Counted from the first letter of the stretch, positions 1 to 8,159 are shown. The stretch is 64,000 bases of DNA from Clostridiaceae bacterium (GCA_902362725.1 CABIXM010000002.1:134062-198061), one strand, 5' to 3'. A program made the numbers and translations. Notes: a model not told the origin generated them from the letters alone.

Positions 1-30
1 GAACTGTTCTACATATAGGTATAAAACCGA

Positions 31-69
31 AAAGATGGCAGATAGGTTAAGCACCTACCTGCCATCTTT
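31..69 (-). terminator. Rho-independent terminator of the lipoprotein/metalloprotease pair
   Basis: An 11-bp perfect stem (31-41 with 59-69), extended by a partly paired inner stem, lies 25 bases after the stop of the lipoprotein gene. A T-rich stretch follows on the minus strand, so it should end the two-gene minus-strand transcript. Confidence 0.75.
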
Positions 70-94
70 AATCTATATATTTCAGAAATAATGA

Positions 95-766
95 TTAATT
101 ATTGTCAGTCTCATATATAGATTTATAACGCTCTCGATCAACTGGAATAATCTCATTATCATTAGCATCTTTATATGTAATAAACTCATCGTATTCTGTA
201 ACTGATTTTTCCTCTGAGACAGAATTAATAGAATACATATTCGAATCGTTACACATTACATTTGAATTTGGACCAGAAATTAGTAACGAACCATCCTCTT
301 GTGCATATGCCAAAAAGATATAAATGGAATTTTCGGAAGGCAGTGAATCATTCTCAAACAGATAAATAGCATCTTGTTTTTCTGAAATTCCGCCTTGTTT
401 AACAATAGGAATAGGTTTATCTGTAATAAGTTCACCTTTTATATTTTCGAGAACCTGAATAGTATAATTAGTGTAAGGCGAACCGACCTCCTTAGGATTT
501 CCTTTTTCATCTTCAGTCGTTATAACATTTCGATACTCGGTTCCATCGCAACTGACAACCTTTGCTACAAATACGTAATCACAGATACCAACAGCTTCGC
601 GAATGTTATCAGTATCATATACAAAAGATGCGTGCATCTGGTGGATTGGCAAGTTAGATACATTTGTATTCAGTTGACTTGCATTATTTTTGGATGCACA
701 TCCTGTAAAAAACATTCCTACGATAAGAACAATAGACAAAATACCATAGATACTTGATTTTTTCAT
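95..766 (-). CDS. Putative secreted lipoprotein of unknown function
   Basis: A 223-residue protein with a lipoprotein signal peptide: Lys-rich N-terminus, hydrophobic stretch, then a lipobox FTGC with the acylated Cys near residue 23. After lipidation it should be anchored to the outer face of the membrane. The mature part is mixed alpha/beta in look and matches no family I recognise. A GGAGGG ribosome-binding site sits upstream of the ATG. The metalloprotease gene ends only 15 bases upstream, so the two are probably co-transcribed and may work together, for example as a protease-associated or immunity-like surface protein. That functional link is inference from position alone. Confidence 0.6.
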   Translation of the reverse strand: MKKSSIYGILSIVLIVGMFFTGCASKNNASQLNTNVSNLPIHQMHASFVYDTDNIREAVGICDYVFVAKVVSCDGTEYRNVITTEDEKGNPKEVGSPYTNYTIQVLENIKGELITDKPIPIVKQGGISEKQDAIYLFENDSLPSENSIYIFLAYAQEDGSLLISGPNSNVMCNDSNMYSINSVSEEKSVTEYDEFITYKDANDNEIIPVDRERYKSIYETDNN

Positions 767-781
767 AGCGTTCTCCCTCCC

Positions 782-1303
782 CTAATAATTATTATATGCG
801 GCATCATATGAATCTTTATCATTTTGAGATAATGCCTGCGTACTAGTATGTCCCGTAATTGCTGCATCCATAACATCTGTTGAAGTACTGTGATCCAACC
901 CTAATGCATGTCCCAATTCATGTGTCGCTACATTCTGTTTTTTACTATTACTATAACCGCTCATATAATAGGTATTGAGTTCAATTTTACCACTAGAATA
1001 TGTCATGCCTGCCCATCCATTCGAAGCATTGACATCGCTTACGTATACATCTTCTACAACAAAAGCACTGTCTTTTCTGATTACTCCAGATTTATATGCA
1101 TTCCATGTGGCAGCCCCAGTGTTAATATAACTCATGTAAGTGCTGTTTCCGTCATAGTCTAGATGTTTGCCAGAATCAACAAGATCCCATGTTTGTACAT
1201 AAGCTTGTGCAAATGCCGTAATAGGAAATAGCATTGCTATAGCCATTAAAGTTATAATGCTATACAATAAATGATTTTTTAAAACAGATTTTTTAAAATG
1301 CAT
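782..1303 (-). CDS. Secreted matrixin-like zinc metalloprotease
   Basis: A 173-residue protein with an N-terminal signal peptide (hydrophobic residues about 13-32, ending near AFA) and an extended metzincin zinc motif HELGHALGLDH (HExxHxxGxxH), followed by a Met-turn-like VMDA about 11 residues later. This is the signature of M10/matrixin-type peptidases, here in a minimal form with no propeptide or C-terminal domain visible. It should be exported and cleave proteins outside the cell. The RBS (AAGGAG) is close to the ATG. It is transcribed divergently from the agr-like kinase operon, so it is a natural candidate target of that system. Substrate unknown. Confidence 0.8.
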   Translation of the reverse strand: MHFKKSVLKNHLLYSIITLMAIAMLFPITAFAQAYVQTWDLVDSGKHLDYDGNSTYMSYINTGAATWNAYKSGVIRKDSAFVVEDVYVSDVNASNGWAGMTYSSGKIELNTYYMSGYSNSKKQNVATHELGHALGLDHSTSTDVMDAAITGHTSTQALSQNDKDSYDAAYNNY

Positions 1304-1401
1304 ACTCCTTCACTCCTTTTCAATCATGTAACAACGGTTATCTTCAATTATTCTTAAAGGTTATCTTTATGAAAATTGAAACGCAACACATACTAGTACA
1401 C

Positions 1402-1640
1402 ATTATATATCCTGTTAATATTCCTAAAGTACGACATCTTATCATCTCCACTCCATATTATAGATTCTCAGAATACTTAAGATGTAGTAGTATACCTTGA
1501 ATATAACAAAATCTTTATACTTTTCAATACCTCTATGCATGAATGGTAGCTCACTATGCACAAACGGTAGCATATTATGTTGTGTACCTACTTTATTGAT
1601 GATAAAATATGACGGAGAATGATTAAAGGAAGTGGTAGCT
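1402..1640. promoter_or_regulatory. Divergent intergenic region with LytTR-type direct repeat and promoters
   Basis: The 337-base gap between the metalloprotease and the kinase holds two near-identical 18-mers of form CTATGCAnnAAnGGTAGC at 1533-1550 and 1554-1571. They start 21 bases apart (two helical turns), the arrangement typical of LytTR regulator sites. A weak promoter for the kinase operon follows: TTGTGT at 1580-1585, 16-base spacer, ATAAAA at 1602-1607. On the other strand TATAAT at 1402-1407 is a possible -10 for the metalloprotease with no good -35. The direct repeat lies just upstream of the kinase promoter, so positive autoregulation is likely. Binding by the neighbouring regulator is inferred. 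Confidence 0.55.
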
Positions 1641-2993
1641 ATGCTATATATTGACTCAATATGGGAATATATTGTTAATTTCTTAGAACTGGCATTGTTT
1701 ATAATATTTATCCATAAAAAATTGCGTATTCGAGCAAATTATAAACATCAAGCAGTTTTGATGTTTCTTTTCGTATCATTTCAGTTTGCTGTGTTATGCA
1801 CGCTGAATAAAATGGGAATATCATCCTACAGCACTTTGATGTCATCTTGTGTTTTGGACATTGGATATGCAGTATTGTTCTATCGTGATAGTATAATTCG
1901 CCGTATCTTTTGGGGCTTTTCGTATTCCATCATTTGCTTAGTTGCAGAACAGATTTCGTTCTTTATTCCCGTTACTCTTTATAAAGGAGCGTCTCTGGAG
2001 CTATTATTAGGTGGAACATTACGGAAGCCATATACCATGTTATATTTGGCAATGATAGCTGTTTTTGTCTTGTTATTTCATTCTATTGGAAACAAAGACA
2101 TATCTCTTTCACCGTTCCAAAAAGTTGCATATATTTTCATCGCAATTTCTGGACTTGCAATCGGGCACTACATATTAAGGCTGACTTTGGAATCTGTTGA
2201 TAAATTTGGTGATTCATCCTTTTCAGCTAGGCTATCATTGGTTGACTTGTTTTTTATTATTTTATTTTTAGTATTGATGCTATACATATACCAGCTAGGT
2301 TATTCAAAAGAAGAAAACATACGATTACTGGAAGAACAAAAGATTTATGAGCTGGAAAGGACTGAGTTCAATAGCTTATCTGAGACAACTGAACGATTAC
2401 GAAAAATGAAACATGATATGCAGATTTATGTGGATGCAATCAACGTATTAGCAAAAGACAAGAAATGGGATGAACTTATAGCATATACAGAGCAATACCA
2501 TAACACTCTTGCAACTACGCAAAGTGCCATAGCAACGGGAAATATTGCTATTGACTGCATACTTACCGCAAAACTTGATTATGCTGAAAAACACGGAATT
2601 AAGACAGAATATTCTATTATGGCTCCTGAAAATTTTCCGCTTGATTCTGTTGAGCTTTCATCCATACTTGGAAATATATGGAATAATTCCATTGAAGCAG
2701 GAGAAAGACTTATAATCTCTGATCCAACCGAGCATCCATACATTTATTTTTATATTAAACCTTACCAGAATATGATACTGATTCACATTGAAAATAATTA
2801 TGATGGTGTGATAAAAGGTAGCATTGATGGAGACATTTTGAGTGTTAAACAAGGAAAAGAACATGGACTTGGGATAAGACGAGTAAAAGAGCTTGTAGAA
2901 AAGGCAGATGGCGTATTGCAGATTACATCTGATAACAAAATTTTTTCCGTACATATTATGATACCGGATAAGGAGAATAACAAACTACTATGA
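1641..2993 (+). CDS. AgrC-like sensor histidine kinase (HPK10 type)
   Basis: About 450 residues: a polytopic N-terminal sensor region (roughly six membrane segments in residues 5-225), a coiled linker, the phospho-accepting His near residue 258 in RKMKHDMQ, an N-box in NIWNNSIEA near residue 345 and a G-box GLGIRR near the end. This is the AgrC/ComD-type kinase layout, which senses extracellular peptides. An upstream GTG at 1632 is possible, but the ATG at 1641 has the correctly spaced AAGGAAG site. Its stop overlaps the ATG of the response regulator, so the genes are translationally coupled. Partner of the LytTR regulator and neighbour of an AgrB-like peptidase. Confidence 0.85.
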   Translation: MLYIDSIWEYIVNFLELALFIIFIHKKLRIRANYKHQAVLMFLFVSFQFAVLCTLNKMGISSYSTLMSSCVLDIGYAVLFYRDSIIRRIFWGFSYSIICLVAEQISFFIPVTLYKGASLELLLGGTLRKPYTMLYLAMIAVFVLLFHSIGNKDISLSPFQKVAYIFIAISGLAIGHYILRLTLESVDKFGDSSFSARLSLVDLFFIILFLVLMLYIYQLGYSKEENIRLLEEQKIYELERTEFNSLSETTERLRKMKHDMQIYVDAINVLAKDKKWDELIAYTEQYHNTLATTQSAIATGNIAIDCILTAKLDYAEKHGIKTEYSIMAPENFPLDSVELSSILGNIWNNSIEAGERLIISDPTEHPYIYFYIKPYQNMILIHIENNYDGVIKGSIDGDILSVKQGKEHGLGIRRVKELVEKADGVLQITSDNKIFSVHIMIPDKENNKLL

Positions 2994-3724
2994 AAATGAA
3001 AATAACCATACTTGAAGATTCTGTGATCGAATCAGAACGGCTGAAAAATGGAATAAGAAAATACGGGCAGCAATATGATTGGGATATTGAAATTGACGAA
3101 TACGAATCGGGCGAAGAATATTTTTCAAAAAATTCTGAAGGCACAACTATACAGGCTTCAGCATTTTTCCTTGACATACAAATGGGGCAAATGAATGGAA
3201 TTGAGGTTGCTAAACGCCTTCGTGAATCTGGTTATCAAGGTATTATTGTATTTTTAACAGCTTTTAGAGAATATGTATTCCGAGGATATGAAGTCAGAGC
3301 TTTAAACTACTTGCTAAAACCCGTCAAGGAAAATACTCTTTTTCTGTGTTTGGATGAAATCGCGAAGGAGTTATCTAATAATACCTACATATACCGAAAC
3401 AAGCAGGAAATTGTAAGTATTCCCTATGCAGATATATTGACATTTTCGAGCAGATTACATTATGTGGATATATTGACCGTAGACGGCAAATGCTATGAAC
3501 AAATGTCTACCCTAAATAAGATTATTGTCCATTTGCCAAGTGAATTTATCCGAACCCATCGTTTTTATATTGTAAATATGGCACATATCTATCGTATTAC
3601 ATCAGGAACGATTGAATTGTCAAATCATCTAACTACACAAATCGCACGTTCTTATTCCAAAGACGTGATAAGTGCTTTTGCCAAATATACAACAAGATTT
3701 GATACAAGCGGGGATTTTGAATGA
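2990..3724 (+). CDS. LytTR-family response regulator (AgrA-like)
   Basis: A 244-residue regulator: N-terminal receiver domain with the acidic pair near residues 9-10, phospho-acceptor Asp62 in FFLDIQM and the conserved Lys in YLLKPV near residue 114, followed by a LytTR DNA-binding domain (about 135-240, with FIRTHRFYIVN). It should bind paired direct repeats; such a pair is present upstream of the kinase gene. It overlaps the kinase stop by four bases and its own stop overlaps the AgrB start (ATGA), so all three genes form one operon. Confidence 0.88.
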   Translation: MKMKITILEDSVIESERLKNGIRKYGQQYDWDIEIDEYESGEEYFSKNSEGTTIQASAFFLDIQMGQMNGIEVAKRLRESGYQGIIVFLTAFREYVFRGYEVRALNYLLKPVKENTLFLCLDEIAKELSNNTYIYRNKQEIVSIPYADILTFSSRLHYVDILTVDGKCYEQMSTLNKIIVHLPSEFIRTHRFYIVNMAHIYRITSGTIELSNHLTTQIARSYSKDVISAFAKYTTRFDTSGDFE

Positions 3725-4287
3725 TTACGAAGTGGGCTACATCTATTGCTAATAAGTTAGCAGAACTATCCGGGGAGGATGTTTCTGCGGATCAATTAGA
3801 AATATACATATATGGCTTAGAATGTTTTTTGAATACTTTTATAACCATAGTGTTATTGTTCGTATGGGGAGTTTTATCACATACACTCGGCTATACCCTA
3901 ATTTGGGTAATTACCTTTTCATTGTTACGACATTATACCGGAGGTGCCCATGCTCCAACGCAGTTAACATGTATCTTAGGCAGCTTTTTTCTCGGTTGTC
4001 TTGATAAGTGGGCTATAATCTATTTAAAGCCAACTGTACTAGGATATTTGATACTTGTCCTTATGTGTATATTATTTGCACCTATAAGTAACCATAAAAT
4101 ATGTTTAACCACCAAACAAAAATGGATACATAAACTTATTTCTGTGATAATTGTTAGCATTGGATTTCTGCTGTTTTATAAAATTGGAAACACGAAGATG
4201 AATACCACATTGTTTTATTCCTTTTTCTGCGTAATCATTCTTATGATAGTCGAAACAATTAAAAATCTAATGAGACACTTTAAATAG
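3721..4287 (+). CDS. agrB: AgrB-like accessory gene regulator peptidase
   Basis: A 188-residue polytopic membrane protein. His77 and Cys84 sit in GGAHAPTQLTC, the catalytic pair of the AgrB cysteine endopeptidases, with the same spacing and even the same numbering as the Staphylococcus aureus enzyme. AgrB cleaves the C-terminal tail of AgrD and helps cyclise and export the autoinducer. Four-base overlap with the response regulator gene. No AgrD precursor is recognisable before, within or after the operon, which is odd because agrD usually abuts agrB. Either the signal gene lies elsewhere or it is too diverged to see. Confidence 0.85.
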   Translation: MITKWATSIANKLAELSGEDVSADQLEIYIYGLECFLNTFITIVLLFVWGVLSHTLGYTLIWVITFSLLRHYTGGAHAPTQLTCILGSFFLGCLDKWAIIYLKPTVLGYLILVLMCILFAPISNHKICLTTKQKWIHKLISVIIVSIGFLLFYKIGNTKMNTTLFYSFFCVIILMIVETIKNLMRHFK

Positions 4288-4311
4288 CAGGATGACTTTT
4301 CATAAATATTC

Positions 4312-4348
4312 AAAAAAGATAAAGAATTTGATGGTCTTTATCTTTTTT
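4312..4348. terminator. Bidirectional terminator between agrB and the relaxase gene
   Basis: A perfect 14-bp stem, AAAAAAGATAAAGA at 4312-4325 with its complement at 4335-4348 and a nine-base loop. It has A-tract and T-tract ends, so it works for both the converging agrB and mob transcripts. Confidence 0.85.
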
Positions 4349-4361
4349 GAATTTAATTAGA

Positions 4362-5927
4362 TTATCTAGCTCCTCTGTCTGATGGCGAACGATAGTTAAA
4401 ATCTCTGTCCTGTTCCCGTTTCTGAACTTCTGCCTGTTTTTCTGCCAGCTTTCGATGGATTGAGTTTTCTCCATACTTGGAGTTCCATTCCTTGTTTGCT
4501 TTGACATAGGATTCATACTCGGACTTGCCTTGTTTATAGACTTGCAGGAACGCATCTACCGTTGGATATTTGTAATCCTGCACGATATGGGATAATCCCT
4601 GCTTCATAATCTTAATCGTTTCTGCGTATTTGTTAGACTGTGCCTGCAATTCCTTTCGTTTCTTTCCTTGGAATAATCCTGTACAGTTCTTCAAATCCTC
4701 GTCAATAAGGTCTTTTTTCACTTCCTGCGTATGAATGGCTCTGTTTTGTCGTTTAAGTTTCTCCATAATCTCTTCAAGTCGCATCTCATAATCGTGTGCC
4801 AGCTCAGACATTCTTGGTCTTGGCGGAATAACGGTCTTTTCTGCGGTAGTAGTAGCAGGTGCTTTGAATGGTTGGGTCACAGCAGGAATTGTCTGATTGT
4901 CTGTCTGTGTAACGGATGGAGCTGGTTGTTTCTCTTGTTTTTCATTTCTTCGCTCCATAAGGTCGGAGATTCTGGCTTTCTGTTGTTCCTGTTTCTGTAT
5001 CAGCAACTTTATGAGTTCTTTTAACAGCTCGATTGCCCGAAAGATAATCATAAACAAAAGCTCCGGATGATTGCCATACTTGTGAATGGATTCCTTAATC
5101 GGAGTTGAAATCTGTTCCTGCTTTACCTTTAAGATTTCCTTTCGCTCCATCCCCGATACCAAAGCGTGATCCACAGTACGATTCCAGTCCTGTATGACCT
5201 TATTATTGAGTGTAATCTTATCTGCCTTTGGATTGTTCTTACCGATTTTCTTAGTGGCAAGATAGACATCCCCACGCTTGAATGCAGACAGCTTTTCTTT
5301 CTCATCTTTGACAAGTCCGTTGATGACATCGGTATAAAATACCTTGACCTCATCTAAGAAATGTTCCTGCTTAAAGCGAGCGTCCTTGATGGTAAACATC
5401 TGTCTTTCGTAGACCTCACCTTTCTTGATCACCTTACACCTTTTACGGATAGTTCCATTCTCGTCTAGGATTTCTTTCTTGGTACGAACATGATTACCTT
5501 TCTCATCATAGAACATATTTCTGGTGGCAATCTTTTCTATCGGTTCGTCAAGATAATTTCGTTCTGCAAAGATAAGATGGATATGATAATTCGTCTTTCG
5601 TTTGTTATGATGGAGTGCTGCAATACAATCAACACCATACCGACTTTTGAATTTATCCGTCATATATTTTAATAGTCCGTCTGGCGGATAATCCACAAAG
5701 GATTCCGGCAGGGCAATGATAAATTCTCTTGCTTCGATACATTTTCCCTCTGTACCGCTTTTCTTAAATTCTGCCTGATTGCACTTGGCAAGTTCTGTCC
5801 AAAATTTTCGGTCTGTGGTTTCATATACCGCATAGAGATTTTCCTGTTTTTTGTCACTGGAGATATAATAGATTCTTCCACGAACATTATGGAGCTTTGA
5901 CATCTGCACAAATGAATTTCTTGGCAT
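4362..5927 (-). CDS. MobA/MobL-type relaxase (mobilization protein)
   Basis: A 521-residue protein. The N-terminal third carries a HUH-type metal motif in NYHIHLIFAERN (near residues 113-124) and candidate nicking tyrosines in RIYYIS (residues 18-22), as in MobA/MobL relaxases that cut at oriT and pilot single-stranded DNA during transfer. The C-terminal half is Lys/Glu/Gln-rich with long predicted coiled coils and a Pro/Thr-rich linker (about 325-365). Strong AAGGAGG site before the ATG. A hairpin-rich region lies directly upstream, the usual place for oriT. Transfer would depend on a mating pore supplied in trans, perhaps by the surrounding element. Confidence 0.8.
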   Translation of the reverse strand: MPRNSFVQMSKLHNVRGRIYYISSDKKQENLYAVYETTDRKFWTELAKCNQAEFKKSGTEGKCIEAREFIIALPESFVDYPPDGLLKYMTDKFKSRYGVDCIAALHHNKRKTNYHIHLIFAERNYLDEPIEKIATRNMFYDEKGNHVRTKKEILDENGTIRKRCKVIKKGEVYERQMFTIKDARFKQEHFLDEVKVFYTDVINGLVKDEKEKLSAFKRGDVYLATKKIGKNNPKADKITLNNKVIQDWNRTVDHALVSGMERKEILKVKQEQISTPIKESIHKYGNHPELLFMIIFRAIELLKELIKLLIQKQEQQKARISDLMERRNEKQEKQPAPSVTQTDNQTIPAVTQPFKAPATTTAEKTVIPPRPRMSELAHDYEMRLEEIMEKLKRQNRAIHTQEVKKDLIDEDLKNCTGLFQGKKRKELQAQSNKYAETIKIMKQGLSHIVQDYKYPTVDAFLQVYKQGKSEYESYVKANKEWNSKYGENSIHRKLAEKQAEVQKREQDRDFNYRSPSDRGAR

Positions 5928-6013
5928 AGCGATTTCCTCCTTTCCCAGTTTTGATTTTGGAAAAGAGGACAGATAAGATAGATGAGATGTGAGTAGTAAA
6001 CTTTCCCTGTGAG

Positions 6014-6127
6014 CGAGTGCATAGGCACTCGTCTTGCGAACACATCCGCCTTGTGGCGGCTAAGCCTCGCAGAGCGAAATACACAGAGTACAAAACGAAG
6101 TTTTGTGCGATGGGTGTATTTCGCTCT
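6014..6127. other. Candidate oriT: cluster of inverted repeats upstream of the relaxase gene
   Basis: Three perfect inverted repeats lie within 115 bases just upstream of the relaxase gene. One has 7-bp arms (6014-6020 with 6025-6031), one 5-bp arms (6046-6050 with 6055-6059) and one 14-bp arms (6071-6084 with 6114-6127), the last enclosing another 7-bp hairpin (6090-6096 with 6100-6106). Hairpins next to a mob gene are typical of transfer origins. No nic site could be recognised, so the role is inferred. Confidence 0.45.
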
Positions 6128-6257
6128 CAAACGCCGAGGGCTTGCTTATGAAGTTCACTTTTAGCTGTAACTGTTCCCTCAGCACCTAATTTTGTGCCTT
6201 TAATGGCACACTTTTTATGTGCCGTATCCGGCACTCCCTTTTCTTAACAGAAATGCT

Positions 6258-6441
6258 AGAAGATTGCTATGAAAATCAGCGAAACAATAGACGAATCCGT
6301 TAGCACTTTTGCCTTAACAATAGCATTGTTCTATTATTCAGACTTTTTAGCAAAAACCGTAGAAACAGTAGAAGTCTGCTATTAAAATCGAAAAAACAAT
6401 AGCACGATTCGTTAGCATTTTTGCCCTGACAATAGCATTGT
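6258..6441. repeat. Pair of 72-bp direct repeats, offset 112 bp
   Basis: Segments 6258-6329 and 6370-6441 align end to end without gaps over 72 bases. Shared blocks include GCTAT near the start, a CAATAG core, and ACAATAGCATTGT at or near the end of each copy (AACAATAGCATTGT in the first, GACAATAGCATTGT in the second). No plausible gene covers them. They sit between the candidate oriT and the excisionase gene. Function unknown; regulator, relaxosome or replication binding sites are possible. Confidence 0.6.
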
Positions 6442-6692
6442 GTTACTTCGCTTACTTTTAAACTGTGTCTGGCAAGGAAGTGGTAGTAAAAGTTCCTATT
6501 AAATTTCATTTTTAATAGTGCATTGTTTTATTACATTTTGATTTTAATAGAGCTTTTTACTATTAACTCTTTGAAAATGTACCCCATAGATTGGACACTC
6601 AAAATCATAGTAGCGTACACTTTTTGTCATAGGTCGGACAGCTTTTTTCATAGCTACACTTGGTATGACTTCTCACAGCACTTTTTGTAAGT

Positions 6693-6846
6693 TGGGTGGA
6701 CTTGTCCTACCAGTCGGCTTCACTTGGGTGGATGGTTGCACCCACTTCATTTTCTGGCTTGGGTGGACTATTCATAACACCTTTTGCATCTTGGGTGGAC
6801 TTGTCCTACCAACAAGCTATAACTGGGTGGACGATTGCACCCATTC
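6693..6846. repeat. Five-copy TGGGTGGA direct repeat with about 32-bp period
   Basis: TGGGTGGA occurs at 6693, 6725, 6760, 6792 and 6824, spacings 32, 35, 32 and 32, close to three helical turns. The copies alternate between two downstream contexts: two continue into CTTGTCCTACC and two into a matching TGCACCCA that makes a hairpin. The rest of the 5928-6981 gap is AT-rich and shows no gene. The phasing suggests a protein-binding array. Confidence 0.65.
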
Positions 6847-6981
6847 ACATCCATCTTGTCCTCATTTTCCAAAAGTTCTGGTTGTATCTGAGGACTTGTC
6901 CGTGATATAATCTATTTGCGTGTAGGTATATCATGGCTTTTAGTCAGATACATACCAGAGGGATGGTCTTAGGACTGTCCC

Positions 6982-7215
6982 TTATTCATTTTTCATTGTT
7001 CCCTTGACCGCTTTTACTGCGTGTCTGTCTCGTAAATCCTTCCCCTCATTGAGAATCAGAAACTCGTCTAATCGTTCCCTGCGGATTAAGATTTTTCTTC
7101 CCACTCTAAGGATAGGCAGCTTTTCCCATTCCACAAGATTTCTAAGAGTGTTTCTTCCGATACCTGTATAGTCGGCAGCTTCTTCAATGGAGAGAGCAAA
7201 CTTTAATTCTGTCAT
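6982..7215 (-). CDS. xis: Excisionase-like small DNA-binding protein (Xis family)
   Basis: 77 residues. The first 50 form a winged helix-turn-helix of the Tn916 Xis/helix_turn_helix_17 type: LSIEEAADYTGIGRNTLRNLV, then an RVGRKILIRRERLDEFL wing. Such proteins bend the element ends to direct integrase towards excision. RBS GAGGTGA before the ATG. It is transcribed divergently from the XRE repressor gene and shares its operator region, so it is probably repressed by it. Confidence 0.8.
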   Translation of the reverse strand: MTELKFALSIEEAADYTGIGRNTLRNLVEWEKLPILRVGRKILIRRERLDEFLILNEGKDLRDRHAVKAVKGTMKNE

Positions 7216-7302
7216 TCGATCACCTCATTCCTGCGTAGGATTACAAGTCTTGTATATCAGAGGATGTTCCTTTTTGAAGAAAGGATTAGCCTTTTTTAAA
7301 AC

Positions 7303-7421
7303 TTGCGTTACGCAATTCTGATTAAAGTATATATCTTTTATAACGCTATGTCAAGCCTTACGAAATTCTATCATCTTTTATAGAATTGCGTATTGCAATA
7401 TATCGTGTTATGTGGTATAGT
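7303..7421. promoter_or_regulatory. Repressor operator/promoter region between xis and the XRE gene
   Basis: Two near-identical palindromes, TTGCGTTACGCAA at 7303-7315 and TTGCGTATTGCAA at 7386-7398, flank the region. An additional inverted pair, AATTCTAT with ATAGAATT, lies at about 7364-7387. The second palindrome ends exactly on the -35 box of a good promoter for the XRE gene: TTGCAA 7393-7398, 17-base spacer, TATAGT 7416-7421. This is a classic autorepressor layout; binding by the encoded XRE protein is inferred. Confidence 0.65.
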
Positions 7422-7452
7422 AATGACATACCGAAAAAGGAGGTTCGCAAGT

Positions 7453-8076
7453 ATGTTAAAAGATAAAGAATTGCGAAAGACAATCGGTAGCAGAGCAAAA
7501 AGCCGTAGACAGGAGTTAGGATTGAACCAGCCTTATGTCGCTGAAAAAATGGGCGTGACAGCCTCAACCATTCAGAGATACGAAGCAGGAACGATTGATA
7601 ACACCAAGAAAATGACCTTAGAAGGTCTGGCAGATGCACTTCATGTATCTGTGGAATGGCTGAAAGGTGAGACGGACGAATACGAAACAGACATTACGGA
7701 TAAAAGAGAATTACAGATTCGTGATGTGATGACTTCCATTCTGAATAAGCTCCCTTATGATATGGAACAGTCCGAAAGTGATTTTTCCAAAGACCTGCTA
7801 CTACTGATGTTACGGGAATACGAGCTGTTCGTGGATTCGTTCCAGTTCGCTTGTAAGAATTTCAAAGGAAATACAGATAACAAAATGCTCGCCCAGACAA
7901 TGGGGTTTGAATCCAATAAGGAATACAATGAGATTATGTTCCTTAGAGAAATCACCCACACCGTCAACGCATTGAACGATATGGGCGATATTGTAAGACT
8001 GTATTCTAAGAATCCTGAGACAGCGAAAAATCGACTAGCCAATCTTTTATCAGAAAAAGATCCCGATTCGGTATAG
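7453..8076 (+). CDS. XRE-family transcriptional repressor of the mobilizable element
   Basis: 207 residues with an N-terminal HTH_3 domain (residues about 8-62: RAKSRRQELGLNQPYVAEKM, then TASTIQRYEAG) and a longer C-terminal helical region probably used for dimerisation or signal sensing. The ATG at 7453 follows AAAGGAGG, a better start than the upstream in-frame codon near 7393. Its promoter overlaps one of two matching palindromic operators. It lies between xis (divergent) and int (same strand), the position of the lysogeny-like regulator of integrative elements. Confidence 0.8.
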   Translation: MLKDKELRKTIGSRAKSRRQELGLNQPYVAEKMGVTASTIQRYEAGTIDNTKKMTLEGLADALHVSVEWLKGETDEYETDITDKRELQIRDVMTSILNKLPYDMEQSESDFSKDLLLLMLREYELFVDSFQFACKNFKGNTDNKMLAQTMGFESNKEYNEIMFLREITHTVNALNDMGDIVRLYSKNPETAKNRLANLLSEKDPDSV

Positions 8077-8159
8077 ATAGGCAGACGGAGCTATGATATA
8101 CTTACACGCAAGAAGCATTTCACCAGTTCCGATTGCCGATATCGAAAGGAGAAACGATT

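Noticed and set aside
1369..1500. A 43-codon plus-strand frame between the metalloprotease and kinase genes, considered as agrD
   Set aside because: It has an AAAGG site but no amphipathic leader, no suitable central Cys/Ser region and no acidic tail; it also overlaps the probable metalloprotease promoter.
4291..4359. Short frame after agrB, also considered as agrD
   Set aside because: It is made almost wholly of the terminator hairpin and has no AgrD features.
5669..6130. Frame overlapping the relaxase start and the hairpin cluster
   Set aside because: Most of it lies in another frame of the relaxase gene, the rest in inverted repeats; no family likeness.
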